The notes beneath the pieces are model-generated. The model was given only the letters and a program-made list of their open reading frames with translations. It searched no databases and was not told where the DNA came from. From Allomuricauda sp. CAU 1633 (GTDB lineage: Bacteria; Bacteroidota; Bacteroidia; Flavobacteriales; Flavobacteriaceae): a stretch of 64,000 bases of DNA. A program made the translations under genes and the position numbers. Positions 1 to 9,009 of the stretch are shown here, piece by piece. Where the stretch lies: NCBI RefSeq assembly GCF_017313225.1, contig NZ_JAFLNE010000009.1:1-64000 (forward strand). The letters are read 5' to 3'. Every line of letters begins with the position of its first letter. The first letter of the stretch is position 1.

Positions 1-55
1 CGTTCTCTTTAAGTGCCCGAATGATCTGGCTCTCGGTAAACTTGCTTTTTTTCAT
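1..55 (-). CDS. IS3-family transposase OrfA, N-terminal 18 residues
   Basis: The ATG at 55-53 opens a frame reading MKKSKFTESQIIRALKEN before the edge. This closely matches the start of IS3-family OrfA proteins (MKKSRFTExQIxxxLKE), the helix-turn-helix DNA-binding subunit that is normally joined to the DDE integrase OrfB by programmed frameshifting. Only about a fifth of a typical OrfA is visible, so activity cannot be judged. Confidence 0.7.
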   Translation of the reverse strand, partial: MKKSKFTESQIIRALKEN

Positions 56-122
56 GTGACAGTTAAAATTTAAAGTTAGAAAATTCTAATTTTAAGCTGT
101 CCTATTTTTAGGGAAGGCTACA
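1..122 (-). mobile_element. end of an IS3-family insertion sequence (partial)
   Basis: The first codons of a transposase OrfA are read leftward off the window edge. Upstream of them, on the minus strand, a sequence beginning TGTAGCCTTCCCTAAAAATA (ending at about 122) looks like an IS3-family terminal inverted repeat, which starts with TGT and is followed by a short leader before orfA. Only this end is present, so the other inverted repeat and the target duplication cannot be checked. The boundary at 122 is inferred from the TGTA start. Confidence 0.6.
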
Positions 123-179
123 TAAAGGTTTGATTTTTGTTTGCGACAATTGTTTTGAAATTTAGCAAGACTAGAAGGA

Positions 180-1026
180 CTATTTGAAGTTGTCAAAAAA
201 GTCAGGGAGTACATCGTAAATTGTCTTTGGTTTTAGTCCTAGTTGGTATTTTTCAAAAAGGTCGACCAACTTTTCGCCATCGATTAACTCAATAGGAGGA
301 ACACCGTCTCTTTTAGCTTCATTTTTAGATTCATTGGTAAATCTACCAGTAGTGATAAAAATTCCTTTATCCGCTCGGCCTTGCATTGTACCTCTAAAAT
401 CTCTTATATAGCCTGGGGATATTGTGTCTTTAAATCTTTTGCATTGAAAAATGATTGTGAAACTTACAACATCATTTAATCTTAGAATGCCAGAGCCGTC
501 AACGCCATGGTCATTACTTCCTCCAGTAATTTTTACACTTTCAATACCGATTTCAGTTAATAATCTTTTACATATAAGTTCAAATCCATTAGGGCTCATG
601 GATTTTTAGGATGTTCAATACTGCAGTTTGATGAGATTCATCTAATACTTCATCTTCTTCAAAATCGTTATCCTTAGTTTTTTCTTTTACTTTTTTATTT
701 TCACTAAGTGTTTTCTGAACTTTCTTAAATAACCTATAAACTTTTTCGTCGTTTAAGTTAGATTCGAACCCTTTTTCAGTGAGTTTCCAAATGCCCCTTT
801 TTGAAGAATCAATTAGCTCTGCTTTTACTAAATATAATCTTGCGAATTGAATTGTATTTCTAACTTTTGGGGCTCCTGATTTTAATTTAATATCAAGTTC
901 TTGTTCTGGAATCCCCATTTTTTCTATAACCCCATCAATTATTTCTGATGTAGGTCCAGCTCCACCACTTTCCTTTAAAACTTCAATCAATGGAATCCAA
1001 TATTTTAAAAATCTAGGTCCTCTCAT
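180..1026 (-). pseudogene. mrr: Mrr-type restriction endonuclease, split by a frameshift
   Basis: Two overlapping frames together cover one Mrr protein of about 285 residues. The upstream frame (1026-589, 145 aa) is the Mrr N-terminal winged-helix region (PRFLKYWIPLIEVLKE). The downstream frame (599-180, 139 aa) is the PD-(D/E)XK catalytic domain, with SPNGFELICKRLL, GGSNDHGVDG and FQCKRFK as expected. Near 597-600 the upstream frame reads ILKIHEP and stops, whereas removing one C restores ILKI-MSPNGF, the usual Mrr junction. Mrr proteins cut modified (methylated) DNA. The gene follows the specificity-subunit gene by 41 bp in the same direction, so it is probably the last gene of that operon. 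Either it is inactivated, or the second frame is translated by re-initiation at its own ATG, which overlaps the first stop; a sequencing error is also possible. Confidence 0.8.
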
Positions 1027-1067
1027 TATTTACACTCAATCCTTCGAGATTATTATCTGTTTTAAAA

Positions 1068-2498
1068 TTACCCCAAAATCCTTTCCTCAATTTTTAGCTT
1101 CGCTTCTTTTATTTCGTTTTTTGCTTCTAATTCCAACTGGTTTGCTCTGTTTCTTAACTCAAAAATATGTTCAGTTATCTCATTTTGTTTTTCCAATGGT
1201 GGCAAAGGGATTAAAATATTTCTTAGTGCTTCCTTTGTTATTCCTGTCACAGTAGCACCGGTAATATATCTCTTTAATAAAATTTGACCGACACTCGAAA
1301 ATAGGTACGAAACCAAAAAGTGTGGACTTATAATACCTTTCTCAGGTCTTATTAAAAAGACATGTTCATTAATGTTCTGTTTTGTAAATTTTTTAGAGTC
1401 TATAATTCCAACTTTACCTGTAGTTGCACCATCTTTAACCAAAATAATATCGTTCAATTTCGTTTCAGTTGATTTTATTTTTTCGTGATATTCAATTGGG
1501 ATATATTTAGGCTTACCAAATCCAACCTGACATTTATCATTTACGTGCTCACCACCAATACTAAAAACACCAGAATTAATTTGACCAACGCCACCTTTAG
1601 GTCTACTTCCACTTTCTACAAATGAAGTCACAGCTTTTATTTTTGAAGGTTTATATTTTCCCTCTAAGACTGATTTTGTTATTTCACGAAAATAGATTTG
1701 TGAAAATTCACCATCTAACCTATCTCCAAATATCTCACTCCATTTGACTTGAAAAACTCTATTAGATAAAGAATCATCTCTTGTTGGAATATTAATACCC
1801 AATTGTTCCAGTAAATAGCTGTCAATGCTTTTCCTAAGTGATTTTGCTTCTTGCTCTTTTTTCTGTTTTTCCTCAAAAGCCATGCTATAAATTGAAACAA
1901 TTTTTTCCTGTTCATTTTTTTCTGGAAGTGGCATTTTTACCTTGCGTATATCTTCTAAATGCAAATCAGGGACTCCTGCACCTTTTATAACTCTTTCATA
2001 CTGAATATATGCCAGATTAGAATTTAAAAATATTTCTAAATACTTTGGATTTATTCCATTATTTGGTCTTAAGAGAGCTAAACTGACAAAGATTTGAAAT
2101 CTTTCAGTTGTAGAAACTACTGAAGCAAGGCCAAAAGTCGCGCCAATTTTAGTTAGAAGAATATCATTGATTTTAGGTTTGCATCTTCTATCTAACTTAT
2201 CTGCTTCTTCTTCAGAGATAAATTTGGAATTAGTTAAGTCCATAGTAGATTTCCTCACGTCTTTTACACTTATAAACTTAACTCCTTTGTTAGTGTATTT
2301 TGGTGTAAAATGTGTCCCGTCACTAATTAATTCTGTGACTTCTGATAAATGTACCACAGGAAGTTGCGAAGATTCAATTTTAGCAATATTATTTAGATAT
2401 TTGCTCGTGTAAAATTTTGGCTCAAACCTATTTTCAATTTGCGAGCGATTAATTAAAAACGCTTTATCAGAATCAATATTTTTACTAAGGCTATACAT
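1068..2498 (-). CDS. hsdS: HsdS-like specificity subunit of a restriction-modification system
   Basis: The 476-residue protein has the HsdS layout: two target-recognition domains, each followed by a helical spacer. The first domain (about residues 40-200) ends with MPLPEKNEQEKIVSIY and a lysine/glutamate-rich helix; the second (about 285-445) ends with IPLPPLEKQNEITEHIF and a second charged helix. Each domain would contact one half of a bipartite DNA site, and the helices set the spacing and bind the methylase subunit. The start codon overlaps the end of the preceding DGQHR/TIR-like gene by 8 bp, so the two are probably translationally coupled. The partner is the nuclease-methyltransferase encoded two genes upstream. 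The specific DNA site cannot be read from the sequence. Confidence 0.88.
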   Translation of the reverse strand: MYSLSKNIDSDKAFLINRSQIENRFEPKFYTSKYLNNIAKIESSQLPVVHLSEVTELISDGTHFTPKYTNKGVKFISVKDVRKSTMDLTNSKFISEEEADKLDRRCKPKINDILLTKIGATFGLASVVSTTERFQIFVSLALLRPNNGINPKYLEIFLNSNLAYIQYERVIKGAGVPDLHLEDIRKVKMPLPEKNEQEKIVSIYSMAFEEKQKKEQEAKSLRKSIDSYLLEQLGINIPTRDDSLSNRVFQVKWSEIFGDRLDGEFSQIYFREITKSVLEGKYKPSKIKAVTSFVESGSRPKGGVGQINSGVFSIGGEHVNDKCQVGFGKPKYIPIEYHEKIKSTETKLNDIILVKDGATTGKVGIIDSKKFTKQNINEHVFLIRPEKGIISPHFLVSYLFSSVGQILLKRYITGATVTGITKEALRNILIPLPPLEKQNEITEHIFELRNRANQLELEAKNEIKEAKLKIEERILG

Positions 2499-4074
2499 TG
2501 TCAGGTGCTATTTTAAATTTATAGGTGTCAACTAAAACAGCTTTGATGTGTTTTGTAATTTCCTCTTTTAAGGTTATATGAGCATCTTTTTCGTATGTAA
2601 AATAAAAGTCAAGTTTATAATCAGAATTTGGTTCATCTGCTTTTGCTTCCTTGGCGATAATTACGGGAATTTTTAATGCTCGCGCCCAACCCATCTCATA
2701 TGTTACGTTAGGATTATTGTCAGTTATGTTAGCGATAAAAATGTGGCAAGATTGTATTTTTTCAAAAATGTCATTTACTATGTTTAGAGTTTCTCCTTCA
2801 TATGTCATAATAGGATGTAAAGAAATGTTTATACCATATTTTTTCTTAATTTCTTGTACAACACCCTTATAAACTTCATTATGAGATTTTACAATTGCTT
2901 CAGAAAAATAGGGCATAGCCACAAAAACCTTAATTTCTTGTTCTTTTATTTTATTGAAAATTCTAATGATACTTTCAGCTTGTGTTTCTTTAGCTTCAAA
3001 TAAGTGATTGTTAATTATCCAATGATAAAATAAAGTGAAGGTGGTCTTGTCACTAAAAGTCTTGTAATAAAGAAAGGCAATTAAAATTTCGACATTCTTG
3101 TTTTTTGATAAATTTTCATCATCTCGATATATTGAGTTTACAGCTTGTAACGATTCAAAAACATTCTCTATTAAATCTTGATTTTTCTGAGCCCTACCTT
3201 TCTTAAAAAGCGTGTAGAGTTTAAATATGTTTAAAGAAATAGACCACTTATTATTACTTACAAGATGTTTTATGGTTTGAAAATCTTCTGGGTTTATTCT
3301 TAATCCAAGATTTCTTGCATTAATCCCTACATTTTTATTCTCATTAGAGAATATTTTTTCTATTTCCTTGTCATCAAAATAATCTTTTGCTCCAAGAATA
3401 TTGTTGAGATTTTGCTCTAATGTCAGAGGAATAGACTTTGAATTAATATTGTAAAAAACAACCCTTTCAAACTTTTTATAGTCAGTATCGGAAACTTTTT
3501 CCATTTTACCAGACTCTGGATTAAATTTTTCTTCGAAAGTCTCTTCAAAAAGAACAATACAGAAAGGAATATTCATAGTCTCTATTCGGTCAGAGTTTAT
3601 TTCTTCTGCCGCAGTTAATCTATGATTTCCATCGATTCGATGAAGAGGATGTTTATTATTTTTCACCAATTCTTCAAGCTCTGCATCGTCAAAGTCTATT
3701 TCTATAACAGTAATCTCATTAGTCTCATTAACGTCAAAGTTTTTCTGCTCAAATTGTGAAGAACGAACCTTTAATTTGTCAATATTGGAATTAAAATCTT
3801 TTCCTCTTTCAATGAGTTGAATAGGTGTTGCATCAATTTTTGCTCCTTTAGCAGTTAGGTCTTGCCTCAATTTTAAACTTAAAATAACTTCAGGGAAAAA
3901 TAAATACGTTTCCTCTGTCAGAAAATTAGAAACAACTCCTTTCTGTTTTTCTATTAATTCTCGTTGATAGTTGGGATTGGCTTTTGATATTTTTGCTAAC
4001 TCCTTAATTCTGGCAAATCCTCGGATACAAATTTGATTACTCAATGACCTGTCTAATATTCCTCTTATTATCAT
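2491..4074 (-). CDS. DGQHR/DndB-like domain fused to a TIR/deoxyribosyltransferase-like domain
   Basis: The 527-residue protein has two recognisable parts. The N-terminal two thirds resembles DGQHR/DndB-like proteins: the motif HRIDGNHRL at about residues 144-153 is a variant of the DGQHR signature, and a later FYNINSKSIPLT segment also fits. The C-terminal part (about 379-515) starts KVFVAMPY and contains IFIANITDNNPNVTYEMGWA near residue 455. That is the signature of nucleoside 2-deoxyribosyltransferase/TIR-like domains, whose conserved Glu is catalytic in nucleotide-cleaving members. Its ATG overlaps the methylase stop (ATGA), and its end overlaps the hsdS start, so it is embedded in the restriction operon. 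DndB-like proteins act as regulators or DNA sensors and TIR-like domains often deplete NAD in abortive infection. A sensor-effector role is inferred, not shown. Confidence 0.7.
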   Translation of the reverse strand: MIIRGILDRSLSNQICIRGFARIKELAKISKANPNYQRELIEKQKGVVSNFLTEETYLFFPEVILSLKLRQDLTAKGAKIDATPIQLIERGKDFNSNIDKLKVRSSQFEQKNFDVNETNEITVIEIDFDDAELEELVKNNKHPLHRIDGNHRLTAAEEINSDRIETMNIPFCIVLFEETFEEKFNPESGKMEKVSDTDYKKFERVVFYNINSKSIPLTLEQNLNNILGAKDYFDDKEIEKIFSNENKNVGINARNLGLRINPEDFQTIKHLVSNNKWSISLNIFKLYTLFKKGRAQKNQDLIENVFESLQAVNSIYRDDENLSKNKNVEILIAFLYYKTFSDKTTFTLFYHWIINNHLFEAKETQAESIIRIFNKIKEQEIKVFVAMPYFSEAIVKSHNEVYKGVVQEIKKKYGINISLHPIMTYEGETLNIVNDIFEKIQSCHIFIANITDNNPNVTYEMGWARALKIPVIIAKEAKADEPNSDYKLDFYFTYEKDAHITLKEEITKHIKAVLVDTYKFKIAPDNV

Positions 4075-6230
4075 ACTGGATTGCTTTCTATATGGTTAAT
4101 AAAGTTGGTAAGTTCCTTTCCAATCCAATTAAGTTCATTTACTTGTGTAGCTTTTCCAGTTGCATCATAACCAATATCTTCAGCAATCGCCATAAAAATC
4201 GAGTAGTCAGGTAATTTAGCTCTAGATTTTTCTAAATATGCGTCTTGAAGCTCTTCCTTAAATAGGTTTATTTTTTCAGAATATTTAGAGTTTATGGAAC
4301 TTCGCCATTCTTTATATTCTTCCGTCTTTTTAAACTCTGAAAAAGGCATTGTAAAATGTAGCCCTTTCATTTCCTTGAGTTCTTTTTTCTTTTCTGAATC
4401 CCATTTCGAAATGGTTTCATAAAACTCATATTCAGATTTAAGCTGTGTTTGAATTCTTAGCTTTATCGATTGAATTTTCTCTGTTGTGGATAGAGAATGC
4501 TTTTTTAGAAAAATGACCGAGCTTTTCACACCAGCACCAGTTGCACTGAATGTGGTTGATGGCATACTTACAACTGCAACAATTCTATACCATTCCTCGA
4601 TTGCATCTCGAACATATTGCATACTGCTATTTGTTAATATGCCGTCAGGAACAACCATTGCTAAATATCCTCCAGGTCGCAAGAATTTGTAACATTGCTC
4701 AATAAAAAGAACTTCAGTACTTTGATTGTTTCTAGTAGTAATATTTGTATTTCCCTTGAGGTCTAGCCAATCAGGTTGTTTTTTACCTAAAAAGTAATTT
4801 TTCAAATAACTTTTTTCAGATTTTTTTATACTACTTCCAAATGGTGGATTTGTTATTATAAAATCAAAATGATTGTATTTGAATCCTCTGTTCGTAGTTA
4901 ATCTTGCAATTTCTTCTTCGTTCAGAAGTCCATCAGATGTAATTACATTCGTATGACCATCATCGTGAATAATCATATTCATTTTTGCAGCTCGACTAAT
5001 TTGTTCATTTATTTCAATGCCAAATAGATTATTCTCTGCAAAGTCATGCCAATATTTAAAATGCCTTTTGCTATGAATTACGTCCGTTTTATATCTTGGG
5101 TATAATTCATCTGCTTGCTTTCTAACTTTATTTAAAGCATAAAGCAAGAATCCACCACTTCCACACGAGGTGTCTAATACATAGGAATCATTTTTTATGG
5201 GTAAAACATTTACTGAAAAATCTACGACAGGTCTAGGTGTAAAGTATTGACCAAAATTTCCTCTAAAGAATGAATCCATAAAGGTTTCAAATGCTCTGCC
5301 TTTACTGTCTAAATCGGTCTCTCCAAGGTTTATATCTTGTAAGTATCCAACAATGGTTCTGACTTTTTCAGGTGACAAACGAATATTGTCCCTAAATACT
5401 TCTTTATCTTTTTTTCTTCCTTCTTCATATAAAGCAGTAACTCTTCTATATAATGCTTCGTTGGTTTTGCGTGTAGAATCTCTTTCATCTTTTCCCTCAA
5501 CTTGAATTATTTGAAAATCATATGGTTCTCCAGTCTGTCTGTCTTTTCTTTCATCCCAGATTTTACAGAAAATTAATTTATCCAATTCGTCAAATGCCTC
5601 AGATGGGTTTAAATGACCACCTGCCCAAAGGGCATCGTGTGCTTGTTTGAAACGTCTTGTTAATTCCTCTTGAGATATTTCAGTAAGGTCAAAGAATTTT
5701 TGTTTTCCCGATTCAATCGGCATTTCATCCGCTTCAAATACAAACTTATAATTCGCTAAAGTTTTAACGCCGAATTGTGGTATGTCAGATTCAGGTTCTC
5801 GTGTTAGTTTTTTCTTGTTTACTTTGAAGTATTCATTTCTATTGCCTTTGGTAACCCAAACATATTTTACATCATTTGGCAAAGCGTATGCATAGCTATA
5901 AGCTTGTTCAATCGCTTGATTAAATTCTTGCTCACTTATATCAGGTTTTTTGCACTCTATTAGTATGTGTGGTTCGGTAAGTTTATCATCATTATAAACA
6001 ACAAGGTCAGCTTCTTTTGTTTCACTTCCCATTTTAACTGGGACATAGTTTGTAATTCTTTCAACAGGATAGTTATATCGTAAGACAAGTGTACAAAAAG
6101 TCTCTGCCTGAACTCGCTCTTCAGGGTTTATAAAATTCCTTTTTTTGTTTTGGTGGACATAAATAACAAACTTTTTATCTGCATCAAATTTTATAAGTCC
6201 TTTTTGAATACCTCGTTCTAGTATGTTCAT
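4071..6230 (-). CDS. fused HSDR_N-type nuclease / N6-adenine DNA methyltransferase
   Basis: The N-terminal region (about 1-150) matches the HSDR_N fold with PD-(D/E)XK residues: PEERVQAE, then EADLVVY near residue 73, then LIECKK near 90. The centre is a type I-like methylase: FGQYFTPRPVVDF, the AdoMet-binding DTSCGSGGF near 353 and the catalytic NPPFGSS near 460. The protein would methylate adenine and, with its nuclease domain, may also cut DNA, using the HsdS-like subunit for recognition. That is the BcgI-type arrangement, in which nuclease and methylase share one chain. No HsdR helicase gene lies in the window. The longest frame starts at a TTG (6236); the ATG at 6230 is preferred. The stop overlaps the next gene's start by 4 bp. 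Confidence 0.85.
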   Translation of the reverse strand: MNILERGIQKGLIKFDADKKFVIYVHQNKKRNFINPEERVQAETFCTLVLRYNYPVERITNYVPVKMGSETKEADLVVYNDDKLTEPHILIECKKPDISEQEFNQAIEQAYSYAYALPNDVKYVWVTKGNRNEYFKVNKKKLTREPESDIPQFGVKTLANYKFVFEADEMPIESGKQKFFDLTEISQEELTRRFKQAHDALWAGGHLNPSEAFDELDKLIFCKIWDERKDRQTGEPYDFQIIQVEGKDERDSTRKTNEALYRRVTALYEEGRKKDKEVFRDNIRLSPEKVRTIVGYLQDINLGETDLDSKGRAFETFMDSFFRGNFGQYFTPRPVVDFSVNVLPIKNDSYVLDTSCGSGGFLLYALNKVRKQADELYPRYKTDVIHSKRHFKYWHDFAENNLFGIEINEQISRAAKMNMIIHDDGHTNVITSDGLLNEEEIARLTTNRGFKYNHFDFIITNPPFGSSIKKSEKSYLKNYFLGKKQPDWLDLKGNTNITTRNNQSTEVLFIEQCYKFLRPGGYLAMVVPDGILTNSSMQYVRDAIEEWYRIVAVVSMPSTTFSATGAGVKSSVIFLKKHSLSTTEKIQSIKLRIQTQLKSEYEFYETISKWDSEKKKELKEMKGLHFTMPFSEFKKTEEYKEWRSSINSKYSEKINLFKEELQDAYLEKSRAKLPDYSIFMAIAEDIGYDATGKATQVNELNWIGKELTNFINHIESNPV

Positions 6231-6266
6231 CGTCAATGTTTATCCTATATATCAACTTCTTACAAG

Positions 6267-6599
6267 TTAATTAATTAACTCATAAGCTTGTGTAATCAAT
6301 TTTTTAAAGTCTCCGGGAATAGATTCATTTTGAAATTCTTCAATGCTCATATCATTACCAATTAAGAATTGAACTTGGTTTTTCGTATCAAACACACATG
6401 TAACTATACATAGGTTACCTTGTTTTGAAATATGAGTGGCAACTTTTCCATCAGTGGGAATTTCCACATTGATTTCAAATTTTTGACAATTCTCTTTTAT
6501 TTTATCCAATTCAATGGTTTGATATAGCCCATTAATTATTTCTCCATCAATTTCGTATCCAATCGTTTTTCCTGATTCTTCTTTAATTCCAATTGTCAT
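6267..6599 (-). CDS. small hypothetical protein upstream of the restriction operon
   Basis: This 110-residue soluble protein was not recognised. It has no signal peptide or membrane segment and appears to be alternating beta strands (residues 5-85) followed by a C-terminal helix (FKKLITQAYELIN). It lies 36 bp upstream of the nuclease-methyltransferase gene in the same direction and 40 bp after a lipoprotein gene, so it may be the first gene of the restriction operon. A control or accessory role is only a guess from position. Confidence 0.6.
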   Translation of the reverse strand: MTIGIKEESGKTIGYEIDGEIINGLYQTIELDKIKENCQKFEINVEIPTDGKVATHISKQGNLCIVTCVFDTKNQVQFLIGNDMSIEEFQNESIPGDFKKLITQAYELIN

Positions 6600-6639
6600 T
6601 AGTTATTCTATTTATGTTAATTAATATTCAGATTTAATT

Positions 6640-7404
6640 CTAGTTAATTGAATTACCCTCTATTCTAGTATCAATTTGATTAATGAGCTTCTCCAATGAA
6701 CTTTGGATATTCCCAGATTCACTTTTTTTGAGCATCAACTCAGATTTTTGCTTCAATTCACTGTAATCTGAATCTGGATATAGCTCAAGCAATTGGGCAA
6801 AATAGTTGTCAATGCCTTCAGCAAATAGGGCCTTGCCTTCATTGCTGAAAGCATCTTCATGGTCTATCAAGTCCACATAGATAAGGTAATTCCGTATAAG
6901 TGTTTTCACATTTGACTCTACTTTGTTCGTAACCCTCCGTGAATTAGGGTCATCGGCATTTTCAATGATGTAATCGTTGCCTAATTTGAAATATTTGAGT
7001 TGGAGTCCTAATCCAAAATGCCATACTGCTAAAAACTCCTTTTCGTAAGGATATTGGTCTTTTCTGTCGGTGGCACTATAGATGTCGCTCATTTCCTGCC
7101 ACTGTTTGAAAAATTTTTCAGCAATTTGGTTCTTATACTTTAAACCTAATTCCTGATCATCAAGAACGACATTAAAATTTTGCTGGTCAGTTAACTTTTC
7201 TACAATGGGTCTGGTCTGAGGATTATCAAACGTTGGAAGTTTTTCATCTTCATCATAATTGTAATTTAACTCCAATACAACTTCCTTATAATCGTTTTCA
7301 TCCCAGTATCTTTTTTCGAGCGGAAATTGATGTTTTTCCTTTGTTTTACAGTTGGTAAGTGCAATACATGCTATGGTCAAAAGGATAAATTTAATTCTCG
7401 ACAT
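6640..7404 (-). CDS. hypothetical lipoprotein
   Basis: A 254-residue protein with a short charged N-terminus, a hydrophobic stretch and the lipobox ALTNC near residue 20, so probably an outer-membrane or periplasmic lipoprotein. The mature part is acidic and mostly helical, with no family recognised. The longest frame begins at a TTG; the ATG three bases inside (7404) is the likelier start. Its start overlaps the last 14 bases of the upstream membrane-protein gene, so the two are probably co-translated and may act together. Confidence 0.7.
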   Translation of the reverse strand: MSRIKFILLTIACIALTNCKTKEKHQFPLEKRYWDENDYKEVVLELNYNYDEDEKLPTFDNPQTRPIVEKLTDQQNFNVVLDDQELGLKYKNQIAEKFFKQWQEMSDIYSATDRKDQYPYEKEFLAVWHFGLGLQLKYFKLGNDYIIENADDPNSRRVTNKVESNVKTLIRNYLIYVDLIDHEDAFSNEGKALFAEGIDNYFAQLLELYPDSDYSELKQKSELMLKKSESGNIQSSLEKLINQIDTRIEGNSIN

Positions 7405-8092
7405 CAAACTGGATTTTTGGTTTTTGGTAATTGGTTAGTAAATCTAATAAACTGTCAATTTCTTTCTCATATTTTTTTTGTTCACCTAGCACATAGCTGT
7501 GAAATGTATTGTAATCGTATTCCTTTTGATACTTTCTTTCATCCAATTCAGCTTGTCTGATGATTTCTTCAATGCGCTTTTTATCAAAACTAGGAAGCTC
7601 TGATATTTTTTTCTTGGCCTTTCTAGAAAACAACTCGGCTATTTTAATGTGATACTTTTCATGGGTCAATAACTCTTTGCTATTCGTGTTTTGATTGTAA
7701 ACAAACGAGCGAGAGGGATAAAACAATGATTGAACGGTTACGGAATTGTTTTCGATTTTACTATCTATTGCTACGACTACATAAGCGAATTGTTCATTGC
7801 CATATAAGGATTTCTTAAAGAACTCCAAACCTCTAAAGTTTTCAAATGTGATTTGGTCAAATTTGTCAAAAGTCAATGGCTTTTCATAATTCAAATAATT
7901 GGTGTGACTTAGAATTGCGAACCCTGTAACTAGCACTAAGAAAACAGCGAGACTATACTTTACAACTTTCAGAAATTTCTTTAATGGCTTTCTATTACCT
8001 TTTTTTCGTTCGCTCAGAACAATTCCCAGTTGATAGAATACTGGTGAAAAGTATAAGAATAGAATCAATATGACTATGAGGTTCTCACTCAT
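7391..8092 (-). CDS. membrane protein with an HExxH motif (putative metallopeptidase-like)
   Basis: The 233-residue protein has two N-terminal membrane segments (about residues 4-26 and 45-65) and a soluble C-terminal part. That part contains LLTHEKYHIKIAELFSRKAKKKI, whose HEKYH at about 143-147 is an HExxH zinc-site pattern. Its surroundings resemble the HE-x-x-H-FDIAE-YAR motif of DUF922-like Bacteroidota proteins. A zinc-dependent peptidase role is possible, but the remaining ligands are not obvious. A charged helix follows (about 165-225). It overlaps the downstream lipoprotein gene and follows a TonB-C protein gene in the same direction, forming a small envelope-protein cluster. Confidence 0.65.
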   Translation of the reverse strand: MSENLIVILILFLYFSPVFYQLGIVLSERKKGNRKPLKKFLKVVKYSLAVFLVLVTGFAILSHTNYLNYEKPLTFDKFDQITFENFRGLEFFKKSLYGNEQFAYVVVAIDSKIENNSVTVQSLFYPSRSFVYNQNTNSKELLTHEKYHIKIAELFSRKAKKKISELPSFDKKRIEEIIRQAELDERKYQKEYDYNTFHSYVLGEQKKYEKEIDSLLDLLTNYQKPKIQFDVEN

Positions 8093-8117
8093 TTACCTTT
8101 GAAGAAATTCAATTCCA

Positions 8118-8534
8118 CTAATTTTTTGATTTTCTGTTTCTATTTTCCTTTTTAATTCGTTTTGCTTTTTGTCGCTCTGTTTCAATGACAAAAGTTATAG
8201 GTAGTGAAAACTTAGGGTCTTCTTCCCTTGGCTTAAAATTTTCAGGTACTATCTCGGGAGTGTTTTGAAGTATTCGGATGGCTTCCTTTTCAAATAATGG
8301 ATGTGGCCCTCTAGCTTTAACGTTAACGATTTCACCTTCCTTGTTTATGGTAAAAATGGTCAACACTAAAACTTTATCACCGCCTTTATATCCAAGTGAT
8401 TTTGTAATGCTATCAAAGTTTGAGCTTTTGGATTCCTCTGATACCTTTTGCTTTAGAATTTCTTTATTTATCTGGGCATCTACCTCAAATGAAATGAGAA
8501 TAACAAAAAGCACCAATAATTTTTTAATATGCAT
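8118..8534 (-). CDS. secreted protein with a TonB C-terminal-like domain
   Basis: The 138-residue protein has a signal peptide ending near ...SFEVDAQ (about residue 21) and then a TonB C-terminal-type domain (about 50-130). In that domain, FTINKEGEIVNVKARGPHP, FEKEAIRILQNTPEIVP and FSLPITFVIE follow the family pattern. It lacks the membrane anchor and proline-rich linker of a true TonB, so it is a free periplasmic TonB-C domain protein, common in Bacteroidota, of unclear function. The C-terminus is a lysine/arginine-rich tail (KRIKKENRNRKSKN). It is the first gene of the three-gene envelope cluster. Confidence 0.75.
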   Translation of the reverse strand: MHIKKLLVLFVILISFEVDAQINKEILKQKVSEESKSSNFDSITKSLGYKGGDKVLVLTIFTINKEGEIVNVKARGPHPLFEKEAIRILQNTPEIVPENFKPREEDPKFSLPITFVIETERQKAKRIKKENRNRKSKN

Positions 8535-8812
8535 GAATAACCGATTAATGTGAAATGAATATATTCATTTTGGTACTGCAGCTGAATACAATTTGGATAA
8601 ATGTAGGAATTTTCTAGTCGAAAGACCTTTGATGACAAGAAATGATTTTAAAGCCCATTTAAAGAGTTTTCTATGTCCCGATGCGGAACTGTCCCAACCA
8701 TTGGCGATTTAGCTCCAAAACCATTCCATTTTCCCCTCAGAGAGATTACCAATCCTTTTTTGGTTGTCCCGAACTTTATTCTAGTCCCTTAACATTGCAA
8801 AATGACTCACTA

Positions 8813-8875
8813 ATTATTTTTCCTTTCAAAACCTCCCCCCGAAAAAAGAAGGGGAGTATTGAAAGGGAAAATAAT
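8813..8875. repeat. long inverted repeat (63 bp)
   Basis: The outer arms 8813-8829 and 8859-8875 pair over 17 positions with one G-T wobble (ATTATTTTTCCTTTCAA against TTGAAAGGGAAAATAAT). A second arm pair, CTCCCC (8833-8838) and GGGGAG (8851-8856), lies inside. The whole could fold as one hairpin with a small internal loop. Confidence 0.75.
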
Positions 8876-8876
8876 C

Positions 8877-8900
8877 CACAAAACCGTTCACGGTTTTGTG
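8877..8900. repeat. perfect 10-bp inverted repeat
   Basis: CACAAAACCG and CGGTTTTGTG pair perfectly around the loop TTCA. It starts one base after the preceding 63-bp hairpin. There is no T-run after it, so it is not an obvious terminator. Confidence 0.75.
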
Positions 8901-9009
8901 TCCTTTCAGGCTCCAATTAAATCTTCTTGATTTTATCCCAAATATGAGGATGCTATTTTAGAAAGTTAAAAATGAACAAAGCCCGCCCAAAGTAACACGG
9001 GCTCCCGTA

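Noticed and set aside
8681..8920. 79-codon plus-strand frame in the hairpin-rich gap
   Set aside because: It runs through both long inverted repeats and has no protein-like composition.
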